Below are positions 20,519-32,000 of a DNA stretch of 64,000 nucleotides, piece after piece. Within the stretch, counting starts at the first letter, position 1, and each line of letters opens with the position of its first letter. Under the pieces are notes generated by a model. That model was not told the origin of the DNA. It worked only from the letters and a program-made list of their open reading frames with translations, and searched no databases. The stretch is from contig NW_023601433.1 in NCBI RefSeq assembly GCF_014898055.3, positions 20,387,641 to 20,451,640 of the forward strand. The letters are read 5' to 3'. A program made the position numbers and the translations under genes. The DNA is from Talpa occidentalis. Taxonomy: Eukaryota; Chordata; Mammalia; Eulipotyphla; Talpidae.

Positions 20519-20705
20519 GCATTTCTTTTAATCATCTTTGTGGCAGCTTCTGGTGGTCATTATTTCTTGGCAGGCATTCGGCTTCTCTGCATCTTAGGTA
20601 GTTTGCTGTTCTCCCCTTGCGCGCATGGTTCCTTGCCCACGCCGGACCTCAGGGACCATGGCAACAGCCATTAGCCCTGAAGGTCACTGCAGGGGGGGTG
20701 CAGCA
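20519..20705 (-). repeat. 3' LTR fragment of provirus C
   Basis: Only the first 187 bp of U3 remain, matching 28660-28846. At 20518/20519 it joins satellite sequence ending CAGCCCCAGC, with a 2-3 bp microhomology (GC/AGC). Promoter, R and U5 are lost. Confidence 0.9.
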
Positions 20706-22792
20706 GGTCCCCCTTTGTTTTTAGAACGAAGTTGGTAAGCATACATGTCACACTGGATGCGGTAGATGGACCTGTGAAGTGAGCGGACACAGAAGGGAAC
20801 AAACAAACAGAGAAGCAGGACAAGTAGGGAAAGAACAAGGAAGGAGAGAACAAGATGATACCAGTGAGTAGGAGTTAAAGATTGGAGAGTGGAAGCCAGA
20901 GAATGGGCAAAGGAAGAGACTGAATTATCTAGGTGAGATTTACTGACAGCAGAGATTTCAGACTGAAGAGATGCAAGGTCATGAGAGAGGTCATTGTCAT
21001 GCCAGATGCCCAATAGGTGATGTTTAGTAAGATTCCAATGTAGAGAGGAATTATAACGTAAAGGTGTAACACAAATGAAACGAAACTGAACGTGGCAGCG
21101 AGTGGATAATTGCTGCTTAAGCAGCTGAACTTCATCTCCAATGGCAATAACAATTTCTTCCAGGGCATTTATCTTTCTTTCTAACTTGTAGTCAATGTCC
21201 CGCTGCACAGAGAGTGCCATGGTCACATTTTTGGTAAGGTCATTTACAAAAGAAGCTGTCTTAGCTTCCTGAATTAAAGCAACAGAGGAGGTAGCTTAGG
21301 AGGTAACCAGGGAAATTAGAGCAGCAATTCCTAGAATAAGGGTGGCAATAAAACGTTTAGGACGAAGAAGGGCATGTACTTCATCTAAAATTTGCATGGC
21401 AGTATTATCATACCAAGGCATATCATGTAAATCAACAGGTAACATAACATAGGGGGGTCTTTTAAGTAAGACCACCACAGGATATACACGAGCAAGAGAG
21501 GGGGTAATACAATTAGTAACAACACAGCCAGAACAATGTACAGAGTAAGAAGTCCCACGCAATTGAATGCGTGTAGCTGAGGCATTTCCCAGAAGTAGAG
21601 CGAAGGGATATTCAACGCAGGGACGCACTGGGATCTTAGCGGTTTCCTGTCCAGGTTGTTTGAAGTGTATATCATCAAAGGCAGCGGAAAGATGAAAGAG
21701 TTCAGGCTGAAAATAAGTCTTATTGTGATGATTAAAAGCATACATGGGTGGCACCCATCCAACAGAAAACTTTCTATAGGGAAGGGTTGGAACAGCAAAT
21801 GAAAAATCATATACAGTAAACTGAGACATAAGAGGGGATATAGGCATTGCTTGAGAAAAACCACAGTGCAGCCAAACTGGGTAGGAAATAAGGGAATCCC
21901 AGAATTGGTCAATATCCCGGTATTTTTGAACACAGTTGGGAAAAGGGGGAGTAAAGGGCGGTGAGGAGAAGGTGCGGATTCCATTGTCCGCCGTTAATTG
22001 GTCCAAGGCCATGAACGTTAAATCCCAGATGACACGGTCTTTGTGGTTTGTTCGATGGCTTTTAGGGGGAGTGCGAGGTGGTGCATCAGTGAGCATGAAA
22101 ACATAATGTAGCATCATACAACCAGGAAGGGATAGAGAGTTAGCATAGACACAAAGTGGAGGGCCATCAGATAGGCCCTCATAATCAATAGGGGAAGAAA
22201 CCATGTGTTCAGAGTGAAAATCAGCCAAGCCACCAAGAAGGTTGGTGTCATTAACATATACCTTTATGACAGAGTTTTCTGTCCAGGGAACCGGGTGCAG
22301 AAAAGGTGGTTCGGGAACGTAAGCCCAAAATTGGGCCGATTGTACAGGTGCGGACTGAGTTGTCAAAACGGCAATAATTGCCATGAAAATTGATAAGGCA
22401 GTGCGTGGAACATTATTTTGTTGCACCAGGTGTTCAGCCATCATCGCGAGGGCCTTTATATGACCCCAGGTTGGAAGGCGTTTGGGATGCTCCCGCAGGA
22501 GTTGAAGGCGACGCATCCTCCTCGTCAAACGCGCCATCTGCCGTCGGTGGCGGAGAGCCTGAGCTCGCGCTCGGGACCGGGACCGACGGGCAGTGGCGGA
22601 TGAGGCAGTCTGGAATCCAGACAGGGGAGTCGGCATCCTGAGGAAAAATATAAGCATAACCTCGCCCTGAGGCAAGCAGTAAATCTGGGCCTTTCCAGGC
22701 TCCAGTGAGGAGGACTTTCCATTTGACCTGAGGCAGATGGGAAACGTCAGTGTATCCCCAATGCCGCACCATAGGGGTGACACCTTTGTCAT
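20684..22792 (-). pseudogene. env: Env of provirus C, one in-frame stop
   Basis: About 703 codons in one frame are broken by a single stop at 21296-21298. The N-terminus overlaps pol; the true start is uncertain. It has an arginine-rich Rec/Rem-like stretch ([20 protein letters not shown]), a signal sequence, SU beginning FWAYVPEPPFLHP, an RPKR furin-type site and the fusion peptide FIATLILGIAAL. The stop falls just after the fusion peptide. TM follows with a heptad region, a CX-type loop, a membrane anchor and a C-terminus reading into U3. It is a betaretroviral (HML/MMTV-type) Env, unlike that of A. Confidence 0.88.
20706..20722 (-). promoter_or_regulatory. Polypurine tract of provirus C
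   Basis: On the minus strand AAAAACAAAGGGGGACC directly precedes the LTR start TGCTGCACC. It fixes the LTR boundary for the B/C/D family. Confidence 0.82.
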
Positions 22793-23415
22793 CCGAATTA
22801 AGATGATTAATTACAAACAGAGCATGTTGCAAAAGATGTTGAGTGGAATAAACGAGCTACATTTTGTAGACGGTCAAGTTGAGTTTTTAATATTTGGTGA
22901 GTTCTTTCTATAATACCTTGACCTTGTGGATTGTAAGGGATGCCAGTAACAAGAGCAATATGCCATTGGGCACAAAATGACTTAAATGATTTGGAAGTAT
23001 ATGCAGGAGCATTGTCAGTTTTTAATTTTAATGGCTTACCCAACACCGCAAAACAAGCAGTAAGGTGTTGAATAACATCCTTCACTGCCTCACCAGTACG
23101 GGCAGTGGCATGAACAGCATGTGAGAAAGTATCAACAGTTACATGAACAAAACAAAGTCTCCCAAAAGAGGGGACATGAGTTACATCCATTTGCCAGAGA
23201 ACATGAGGCTTTAAGCCTCGAGGATTAACTCCTAGTTTGGGAGGATGATGAACATCCGGACAAGAAGTACATTCATGAACAATTTGTGTGGCTTGTTCTC
23301 TAGTAATTTGAAAACGGTGACGCAGAGCATTAGCATTTTGGTGATGAAGAGCATGGCTCTCTTGAACCTGAGCCACCGTCATGACAGCTGGAGATTTTGT
23401 AAGTAAATCAGCCAT
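22434..23415 (-). pseudogene. pol: Integrase of provirus C, frameshifted
   Basis: The frame from 23415 holds the HHCC and DDE motifs ([27 protein letters not shown]). Near 22850 a 2-nt deletion relative to B (CGTTTATTCC versus CGTCTTTATTCC) shifts it. The C-terminal part ([11 protein letters not shown] to KGPRDDG) continues in another frame to 22434. Provirus D has the same 2-nt deletion. Confidence 0.87.
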
Positions 23416-23820
23416 CTGATTACCTAAGGACAGGGGTCCAGGCAGATTAGAATGACTTCTAATGTGGCCAATAAATAATTTTTGTGTTCTGGCTCATAGC
23501 AGTGTTTGTAAGTGAGCCGATAAGGAAGAAATATGGGATGACCCACATATCAAGGCAGTTTCAATTGCCGGAAACAATGAGACCACATATTTAGAATCAG
23601 AATATAAATTCAAAGGACATGTGTAATGCTCTAAAGCAAGTGTTACAGCAATGATTTCAGCCTGCTGAGCAGAAATTCCTTTAGAGAAACGCTGTATAGG
23701 AGGCTGATCAGGATGATATACTGCCGAAATTCCAGAGGAGGAACCGTCAGTAAAAACAACGGCAGCTCCATGCAGAGGCTGTGAGGAAATAATTCTTGGA
23801 AAATAAAAGCAGTTTCCGTC
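23416..23820 (-). pseudogene. pol: RNase H of provirus C, broken
   Basis: [16 protein letters not shown] and YSDSKYV motifs are recognisable. They are out of frame with RT because of an indel near 23815. A TGA near 23492 (CTATGAGCC, where B has CTACGAGCC) also interrupts the domain and is shared with D. Confidence 0.82.
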
Positions 23821-25097
23821 GCAAATTTTAAAATAGGGTGCTGTGGCAGGTGGAATTTGACCTGATCAGGAAAATTGAGTAAGGCTATGCCCCAGTCATC
23901 GTCATTCTGAAGCAGAAATTCAATGTGTGTTCTAGTATATGGAACAACAATAACGGAGGGAATTTTGGCAAACAGTTCTTTAGAACGTGTTAACCCTTTC
24001 ATTATCAGAAATGCACACATAGAGGCGTAAGATGTGACCATTTTTGTTTGAATGTGTGCCAAATAAAGCCATTCAAGAATACCAGATTGCCACAGGCAGG
24101 CAGTAGGTGTAAATTCAGTTGTAAGAACAAGTAATTCCCATGGTGATGAATAATCAATTTGAGAAACTCTAGCTTCAGAAAGTTTTTGTTCAACCAGATG
24201 CAGTTTTGAGAGAGCCTCGGGTGTCAAGGACCGAGGTGATTTAGGGTTAGGATCTCCCTGTAATATCTGGAAAAGAGGGTGTAAATCACCTGTAGTAATT
24301 TTAAGATAAGGACGAATCCAATTAATGTTTCCAAGTAACTTTTGAAAATCATTTAATGTGGAAAGTTTATCAAGGCGGATTTGAAGATTTTGAGTCATGA
24401 TGAAATCATCATGAATGTTTTTTCCCAAAGAGTTAAGTGGTCGATCACGCTGAATTTTGTCAGGAGCAATGACAAGACCAAAGGAGGTCAGGTCAGTAAT
24501 TACACATTGTAAAAGCGTTTCCACACCTTCCTTAGAGGAGTGGCTCAGGAGAATGTCATCCATGTAATGAATGATATATGCATCAGGAAATTTATGTCTG
24601 GTAGCTTGTAAAGCCTGATCAACAAATTTTTGACATAAGGTAGGAGAATTTTTCATGTCTTGAGGCAGGACTTTCCATTGAAAGCGTTGCCAGGGTTGGC
24701 TAAAATTAGCGGATGGAACACTAAAGGCAAACCGAGGAGAATCATCAGGGTGTAGTTTAATAGTGAAAAAGCAGTCTTGCAAATCAATAATTATGATATG
24801 ATTTTGTTTTGGAACAGCTACAGGGGAGGGGAGGCCTGGTTGAAGGGCTCCCATGTCATGCATAGTGTCATTAATTGAGCAGAGGTCCTGAAGAAGCCTC
24901 CATTTTCCTGACTTCTTTTTAATTACAAAGACAGGAGTATTCCACGGACTGTTAGAGGGCTCTAAATGCCCTTTTTGTAATTGGTCAGAGACAATGTCAT
25001 GTATAGCCTGGATTTTGTCAGATGTAAGGGGCCATTGAGGTATCCAGACAGGATCATTGTTTTTCCTAGCAATTTTATCAGCAAATAAATTTTCCAC
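23643..25097 (-). pseudogene. pol: Reverse transcriptase of provirus C
   Basis: The open frame from 25097 ([13 protein letters not shown]) runs through [35 protein letters not shown] and [13 protein letters not shown] to the YMDD centre (complement of 24555-24566), thumb and connection. Two changes from the conserved pattern in B are DLRTIND to DLCSIND and QGMKNS to QDMKNS; D shares both. The last 70 or so residues of the ORF are out of frame after the indel near 23815. Confidence 0.9.
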
Positions 25098-25400
25098 AAT
25101 GGCCCCTAAGAAAAAGCCTGTTCATCCATTAAATCAGGAGCAGTGAGAGTTAACCCCATAGATTCCATCACATCACAGCCCCATAACGAAAAGGGCAAGG
25201 AAGGAATCACATATGGCTGAAAGAAACCAGAATGCTCATTCATTTGCCAATGTAAAAGCTGAGAGCTTTGAGCTACATTGTCTGCCATGCCTAAACCAAT
25301 TCAAGTAGATGAGGAATTAGTAATGGGCCATGACGAGGGCCAGTCTTTGCCAGCTAGGCATGACCTGTCAGCACCAGTGTCCAATAATCCCGTGAAGGGG
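25098..25400 (-). pseudogene. pro: Protease of provirus C
   Basis: The DTGAD active site is encoded near 25370-25384 on the minus strand, preceded by GHPFTGLL. The frame MADNVAQSSQLLHWQ (from 25288) forms the C-terminal half and ends at 25106. The stretch between is open or nearly so. It would cleave the Gag polyprotein as a dimer. It is the only copy here besides B with a DTG triad. Confidence 0.75.
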
Positions 25401-25890
25401 TGCCCATTAACATATATTGTCTGTAAAGGTCTCTGTTATGTAATGGGCTGTGTCCAAGCCAGGACCTCGGTGGAGCCGAAACCACCGTCTCCCCGTTTGT
25501 CTTTGAAAACTGGGTTTGGAAGTTTGACATAACTTAAAATTAGAATTTGAGCTATTCTTTGATCTTTGTGAATTTGAATAGTTTCCTTTAACGGAGGGAT
25601 CATAACTTTGACTCGGCCTGTAAAATCCGCATCAACAATACCTGGCAACACCTCAAAATTCTTTTTGTAATTTGAACTCCGACCAATTATTAGTTCGACC
25701 GAGCCAGCCGGCAGCGGTCCCTTTAAATATGTTTCAACTAATTGCACATCTTCTGGGGAAGACAATAAACCATCCTTGAAGGCAGCTAGATCCAAACCAG
25801 CACTGCCCGGGGTGCCCCGGGGGAGGTCATGAACTGACACTTGGGGAGGGGAATTGGGCTTAGGGGGTTGTTGGTGAGACCCTCTTTCTT
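25401..25890 (-). pseudogene. pro: dUTPase domain of provirus C
   Basis: The frame 25840-25436 has GSAGLDLAA, GSVELIIGRSSNYKK, GIVDADFTG and KDQRIAQILIL, the ordered dUTPase motifs. The site where the L1 sits in B is uninterrupted here (CCAAACCCAGTTTT, about 25504-25517). Confidence 0.86.
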
Positions 25891-25927
25891 TTACGGGGCT
25901 GAGGGCTTGCCCCTCTGGAAGTTTTTT
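25880..25927 (-). promoter_or_regulatory. gag-pro frameshift signal of provirus C
   Basis: The minus strand has AAAAAAC (complement of 25921-25927), then GAGGGGC...GCCCC and the downstream GAGGG. The spacing and pairing are the same as in B. Confidence 0.8.
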
Positions 25928-27532
25928 GAGTCAATTGACTGTTTAGAATTAGGGGTTAATTTATGGCCATCCTTATGCCATTTAGAACGACATTCGTTGG
26001 CCCAATGATTACCTTTTTTGCACCGAGGGCATGGGCCTGGTGGGATAGGGCGTTTAAGTTCAGCAATTACTTGGGCTTTCTTTGGGCACTTTTTGGAGGT
26101 TTGGTTGGGCTGGCCGCAGCTAAAGCATGAAACCTGATTGTTACGACGCCCATGAGGCATTGACCGAATAAAAGTGGCAAAAGTTTGTCCTTTCAGTGCT
26201 GCAGCATATGCAATGCCTTGAACAACCGCTGGGGAAGCATCTAAGCAAACTTTAATGTAATCTTGAAGTGTACCAGTTTTTCTTATGGGTCTGATTAATT
26301 CTTTACAAAGGGAATTAGCATTTTCCCATGCAAGTTGTTTAAACAACAAATCCCGTGCTTCAGAAAATAGAAGAACCTTATCCAGAGCAGTTTCTAATCT
26401 AGCCACAAAATCCTGGTACATTTCAACCTGGCGTTGGTGAATATATCGGTGAGATTAGTGGGTTTGTGCTCAGGTGAAGGTAAATTTTTCCATGAGGCAA
26501 CTGCCAGTTTATTAATTTCAACTAGGACATCTTTTGGAAGGGCAGCCTGTCTGCGTACATCAGTATATTTGTCTGTTCCCATGAACATAGAAAGGGAAAT
26601 TTTTTCAGCCTTGACCATATCATCATGTTCCTTAAGGAAGGCATGTACTTGGTCCTCATATTCCATGCGAAATAATACATACATTCCTGAAGGAAGAACA
26701 GCCTTGGCAAGATTAAGCCAATCATAAGGGGTCATCCAAGTGGCCGATCACATGTCAATAATTTGATAAGTATAAGGGGAGTTATGTCCCGTTGTCTGAA
26801 TAGCTGACTGTAATTCTTTAAGAGTTTTTATAGGAATAGCCTCCCAGGTAGGACCATCGTCATGGCGAGTCAAGACCGGAGGTCCAGTCACGGGAAAGGC
26901 AAATGAAAAATCTCCCGTTTTACTGGCCTCTCTTGCTGATGCCAGAATGCCACCTAGGGGTCCTTGAAGGACACAATCGTGAGGAAGATATTTAAGTAAT
27001 GCAGTTTTAGGCTTAGTAACAATTGGAAAAAGAGTGGCAACTGGGCGGGAGGGTTTGTCATTTTTGAAAGTTAATTTATCTAGCATTTCAGCATATTCAT
27101 GATCATTAGGCTCATCCTCTGCATGGGAAAGGGATTCTTTTAATATAGGAGCAGAGGCTTGAGCGAGTAATGGTGTTATTTCTAGATTTTTGTTGTCTTT
27201 AGTATTATCCTGAACCTCTCCCTGTTGACTGTCCCACAATTTGCCTCGGTGTCATCAATCAACAAATCTCTAATTTGTACCCACAAGGACAAAGTCTGTG
27301 TGGGGACTTGAGATGGCCCATGAAGCTCAAAAAATTCTTTTACTTCTTTTCCTACCTTTTTCCAAGTTTCCAGTGACAGAATGCCTTCTTCTGGAATCCA
27401 CGGGCATACCCACATTATGAATTCATAAAGTTGTAACAAAGCTTTTTTATTTACTTTAATTCCGCGTGCTTCAATCATATTTTTCAGTATAGAAAGAAAA
27501 AGATCTCTGTTTTTGGTCTGTACTTGACCCAT
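25891..27532 (-). pseudogene. gag: Gag of provirus C, several breaks
   Basis: The start at 27532 gives MGQVQTKN. Matrix has CPWIPEEG. A one-base loss near 27235 (GAGGCAAATTG versus GAGGCAGAATTG in D) shifts the frame. A TGA at 26748-26750 and a frameshift near 26445 follow. Capsid carries the major homology region (MYQDFVARLETALDKV). In nucleocapsid the first knuckle reads CFSCGQPNQTSKKC, with Gln for the zinc-binding His. The second (CPRCKKGNHWANEC) is intact. Confidence 0.88.
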
Positions 27533-28018
27533 GACCTCGTGGTGCTTTTCTTCACTCACCCAAGATCTTTATTTCAACTGTGCTGTCCGGCCCGTGTCCC
27601 TCGCGGGAACTTGCGGAGGCGTCTTAGCTAAGGTCTGTCCGTATAAACCCCGGACCAGGCTGCTCCAAGGAGCAGATGACCGTTACGCCTTATGACGTCC
27701 TCCACGGGAACCGCGGGTGCAGCCCACTCAGACTCCGTAGCCCTAAGGCTCTGGAGCCGTATTCATACACTCTCACACACACTCAGCACTACGAGAATAT
27801 TTACACTTAGAAGAACTTCTCACTGTCTCAAACTGATCACCCTTTATCAGTGAGCTCCGGACGCCCCAGTGAGGATTCTATCCCTGAATGTCTAAAAAAG
27901 AAGGGTATTTTAGGAGAAATTCACTCACACACTCACACAAGAAGGAGATAGCTTACCCAACGCAACCTCTTCGTTACTTACCTCTCCTTTGGGTGAAAAC
28001 AATGAAATGCAAGGTCGG
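27533..28018 (-). other. gag leader of provirus C with splice donor
   Basis: This is the leader between PBS and gag. The minus strand reads GGAGAG|GTAAGTAAC, with the cut between 27982 and 27981, a near-perfect donor. It is a direct counterpart of the D leader. Confidence 0.7.
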
Positions 28019-28036
28019 GCCCCACGTTGAGCACCA
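28019..28036 (-). other. Primer binding site of provirus C, altered
   Basis: TGGTGCTCAACGTGGGGC on the minus strand has two C-to-T changes from the Lys1,2 site carried by D. Confidence 0.85.
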
Positions 28037-28038
28037 CT

Positions 28039-28846
28039 TGCCATGGACCAGCACAGCGATGGACGATGAGGCTGTCTCAGGGTTGAGAGATTGTGCAGGG
28101 TGGTCAGGGATTCGATGAATAAATGACACACAGACACACTTCAAGAGAGTGGAAATCTGAGTGCGCTTTTATTAAGTTAGTGGTCAGTATATATATGTTT
28201 TTTCTAAAGGCATAGGAACAGTGAATTTCAAAGAGATCAGTTCGCTCATAGGCTTAGCTTAATTGACAGGGCAGTGATTTATGTCCGAAGATACACCTGG
28301 ACCTAGCCTCATTCCTAATTGGACAGGTTATTAACGCTTTCTATATTCTTGTACTAACTACTGCCACTTTTACTTACTTATGTTTACTCATAATTAATTG
28401 TCATAGGTAAATTTATATTATAATGCAGTTAATATCAAAGGTACTAAGGTTAAGCACATAATAGAAAGATTATTAAACCAACAATTCTATTATAACACAG
28501 TGTTTAGGAATGTTTCATTTGCATTAGCCTAATTATTAAATTACGTATGCTTTTTAATTAGCAATCAAAGACCAGAAAATGGAAAGATTTTAGAAAGACA
28601 GTTGTAGCAGAATAAAGTTTGTGGGCCTTGAGAAATCGAGATAAGGTTCCAGGTGGTGAGCATTTCTTTTAATCATCTTTGTGGCAGCTTCCGGTGGTCA
28701 TTATTTCTTGGCAGGCATTCGGCTTCTCTGCATCATAGGGAGTTTGCTGTTCTAGCCCTGGGCGCATGGTTCCTTGCCCACGCCGGACCTCAGGGACCAT
28801 GGCAACAGCCATTAGACATGAAGGTCACTGCAGGGGGGGTGCAGCA
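28039..28846 (-). repeat. 5' LTR of provirus C (808 bp, complete)
   Basis: On the minus strand it runs TGCTGCACC...CCATGGCA. It contains TATATATA (complement near 28190) and a poly(A)-type AATAAAAGC before R. It meets the array at 28846/28847, where satellite resumes with GAGGGCAGCCCC. Confidence 0.92.
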
Positions 28847-29059
28847 GAGGGCAGCCCCTTTAAGCCAGGGACAAGCGGCGACCGCGACCTATTCCAAAAC
28901 TGCAGGCACACAGGCCGGCGCGGAAAGCCCCGGGAAAGCCAGCACCACTCAAAGGGGAAGAGTCCCCAACTGGCCCATCACCGCTGATAAGACCCAGGCT
29001 CCGCCCCTGGCAGGAGCCTTATCCAGCCCACCCATATCTGGCTGCGCAAAGGTGCACTA

Positions 29060-32000
29060 CTTAGGGCCGCCGCTAGGGGGCGCTGGTGAAGGGTTCAGGG
29101 ACCTTCAGTCCCAACGGGGCTAGGGGGACATCTGCACCCATGGGGGTACGGAAATTTCCTCTGCATGTGGGAACGGGACTGTATTCCCCTCGGGGGAAGA
29201 ATAAATCATCCTCCCGGGGCACGCCTGCACCCTCCACTCGCACTCACAGCCCCAGCGGCGGGGCATTGCGCCCGCAGACGCCCTAGACCGAGGGCCGGGG
29301 TCCCTGTCAGTGGAGGCCACCCCCTGTAAGCCAGGGACAAGGGGCGTCACAGGCCTCTTCCAAAAGTGCAGGCACACAGGCCGGCATGGAAAGACCCGGG
29401 CAGCCAGCACCACTCAAATGGGAAGAGTCCTCACTGGCCCATCAGCGCTGATGAGCCCTAGGCTCCGCCCCTGGCCAGTGCCTGACCCCACCCACCCGAC
29501 TCTTGCTGCGAACAGGTGCACTTCCTAGGGCCGCCGCTAGGGGGCGCTGTTGAGGGGGTTCGGGGACCCTCAGGCCCCACTGGGCTGGGGCCACCCCTGC
29601 ACCCATGGGGATAAGGGATTGTCCTCCCCCATGGGGAACGGGTCCCTCTTCCCCTTCGCTGAAGCCCAAACCTTCCTCCCGGGGCACGCCTGCATGCTCC
29701 TCTTGCACTCACACACCAGCGGCAGTGCCGTGGCCCCGCCGGCGCCCTAGACGGAGGGCCGGTGTCCGGGTCAGGGCAGGCACCTCCTGGAAGCCAGGGA
29801 CAAGCTGCAACCGCGGCCTCTTCCAAAACTGCAGGCACACAAGCCGGCCCAGTAAAAAGCCCCGTGCAAACCAGCACCACTCAAAGGGGAAGAGTCCGCA
29901 CCTGGCCCAGCATCGCTGATGAGTGCCAGGCTCCACCCCTGGCCAGAGACTAACCCCGCCGACCCGACTCTGGCTGCGCACAGGTGCACTTCCTTGGGCC
30001 GCCGCTAGGTGGAGCTGGCGATTGGGTTCAGGGACCCTCAGGCTCCACGGGCCTGGGGCCACACCTGGGCCCAAGGGGGTACGGGATTGTCCTCCTCATG
30101 GGGGAACGGGGCACACTTCACCTTCGCGGAAGCCCAAACCTTCCTCATGGGGCATGCCTGCGCCCTTTCTCTTGCACTCACAGCCCCAGCGGTGGGGCCC
30201 TGCGCCCGCAGACGCCCTAGACGGAGGGTCGGGTCCCGGTCAGGGGAGGGCACCCCCTGGAAGCCAGGGACAAACGGCGACCGCGGCCTCTTCCAAAACT
30301 GCAGGCACACAGTTCGGCGCGGAAAAAAGCCTTGGCAAGCCAGCACGACTCAAAGGGGAAGTGTCTGCACCTGGCCCAGCAGCGCTTGATGAGCCCCAGG
30401 CTAAGCCCCTGGTAGGAGCCTGACACCGCCCACCCGACTCTGGCTGCGTGCAGGCGCACTTCCTAGGGCCGCCGCTAGGGGGCGCTGGTGAGAGGGGGTT
30501 TGGGGACCCACAGCCCCCACCGGGCTGGGGCCACCCTTGCAGCCATGGGGTTACGGGATTGTCCTCCCCCAAGGGGGAACGGGGCCCTCTTCCCCTTCGC
30601 GGAAGCACAAACCTTCCTCCCGGGGCACGCCTGTACCCTCCTCTCGCACTCACAGCCCCAGCGGCGGGGTCGTGCGCCCGCAGACACCCTAGACAGGGGG
30701 CAGGGTTCCCGGTCAGGGGAGGGCACCCCCTGAAGCCAGGGACAAGCAGCGACCGTGGCCTCTTCGAAAACTGCAGGCACACAGGCCGGCCCGGTAAAAA
30801 GCCCCGGGCAAGCCAGTACCACTCAAACGGTAAGTGTCCACACCTGGCCCAAAAGCTCTGATGAGCCCCAGGCTCAGCCCTGGCCGGAGCCTGACCCCGC
30901 CCACCCGACTCTGGCTGTGCACAGGTTCACTTCCTAGGGCCGCCGCTAGGGGCGCTGGTGAGGGGGTTCGGGGACCCTCAGCCCCCACCGGGCTGGGGCC
31001 ACCCCTGCACCCATGAGGGTACGGGTCTGTCCGCCCCCATGGGGGAACGTGGCCCTCGTCCCCTTCGAGGAAGACCAAACCTTCCTCCCGGGGCACACCT
31101 GCAACCTCCTCTCGCACTCACAGCTCCAGCGGCGGGGCCGTGCTCCAAAGACACCCTAGACGGAGGGTCGGGTTCCGGGTCAGGGGAGGACACCTCCTGG
31201 AAGCCAGGGACAAGCGGCGACCAAGGCCTCTTCCAAAACTGCAGGCACACAGGCTGGCGTGGAAAAAAGGCCCGGGCAAGCCAGCACCACTCAAAGGGGA
31301 AGAGTCCGCACCTGGCCCAGCAGCGCTGATGAGCCCTAGGCTCCGCCCCTTCCGGAGCCTGACCCTGCCCACCGGATTCCGGCTGCGCACAGGTGCACTT
31401 CCTAGGGCCGCAGCTAGGGGGCGCTGGTGAGGGGTTCAGGGACCCTCTGCCCCCACAGGGCTGTGGCCACCCCTGCACCCATGGGGGTACGGGATTGTCC
31501 TCCCTCATGGGTAACGGGCACTCTTCCCCTTCGAGGAAGCCCAAACCTTCCTCCTGGGGCACCCCTGCACCCTCCTCTCGCACTCACGGCCCCAACGGCG
31601 GGGCCGTGTGCCCGCAGACGCCCTATACGTTGGGCCGGGGTCCCGGTCAGGGGAGGGTACACCCTGGAAGCCAGGGACAAGCGGCGACCGTGGCCTCTTC
31701 GAAAACTGCAGGTACACAGGCCGGCGCGGAAAAAAGCCCTGGGCAAGCCAGCACCACTCAAAGGGGAACAGTCCGAACCTGGCCCAGCAGCGCTGATGAG
31801 CCCCAGGCTCCGCCCCTGGACGGAGTCTGACCCAGCCCACCCGACTCTGGCTGCGCAAAGGTGCACTTCCTTGGGCCGCCGCTAGGGGACGCTGGTGAGG
31901 GGCTTCGGGTACCTCAGACTCCACCGGGCTGGGGCCACACCTGCACCAATGGGGGTACGGGATTTTCCTCCACATGGGGTAACGGGGCCCTGTTCCCCTT

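Larger units (their letters stand above)
20519..28846 (-). mobile_element. Provirus C, betaretrovirus-like ERV inside the array
   Basis: On the minus strand it has a full 5' LTR (28039-28846), PBS, gag, pro, pol, env, a polypurine tract and 187 bp of the 3' LTR. All genes are present, each with one or more lesions. It is the same family as B and very close to D. The right end meets the array exactly at the LTR start. The left end is truncated together with about 58 bp of satellite unit, so a deletion followed insertion and no target duplication remains. Confidence 0.93.
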
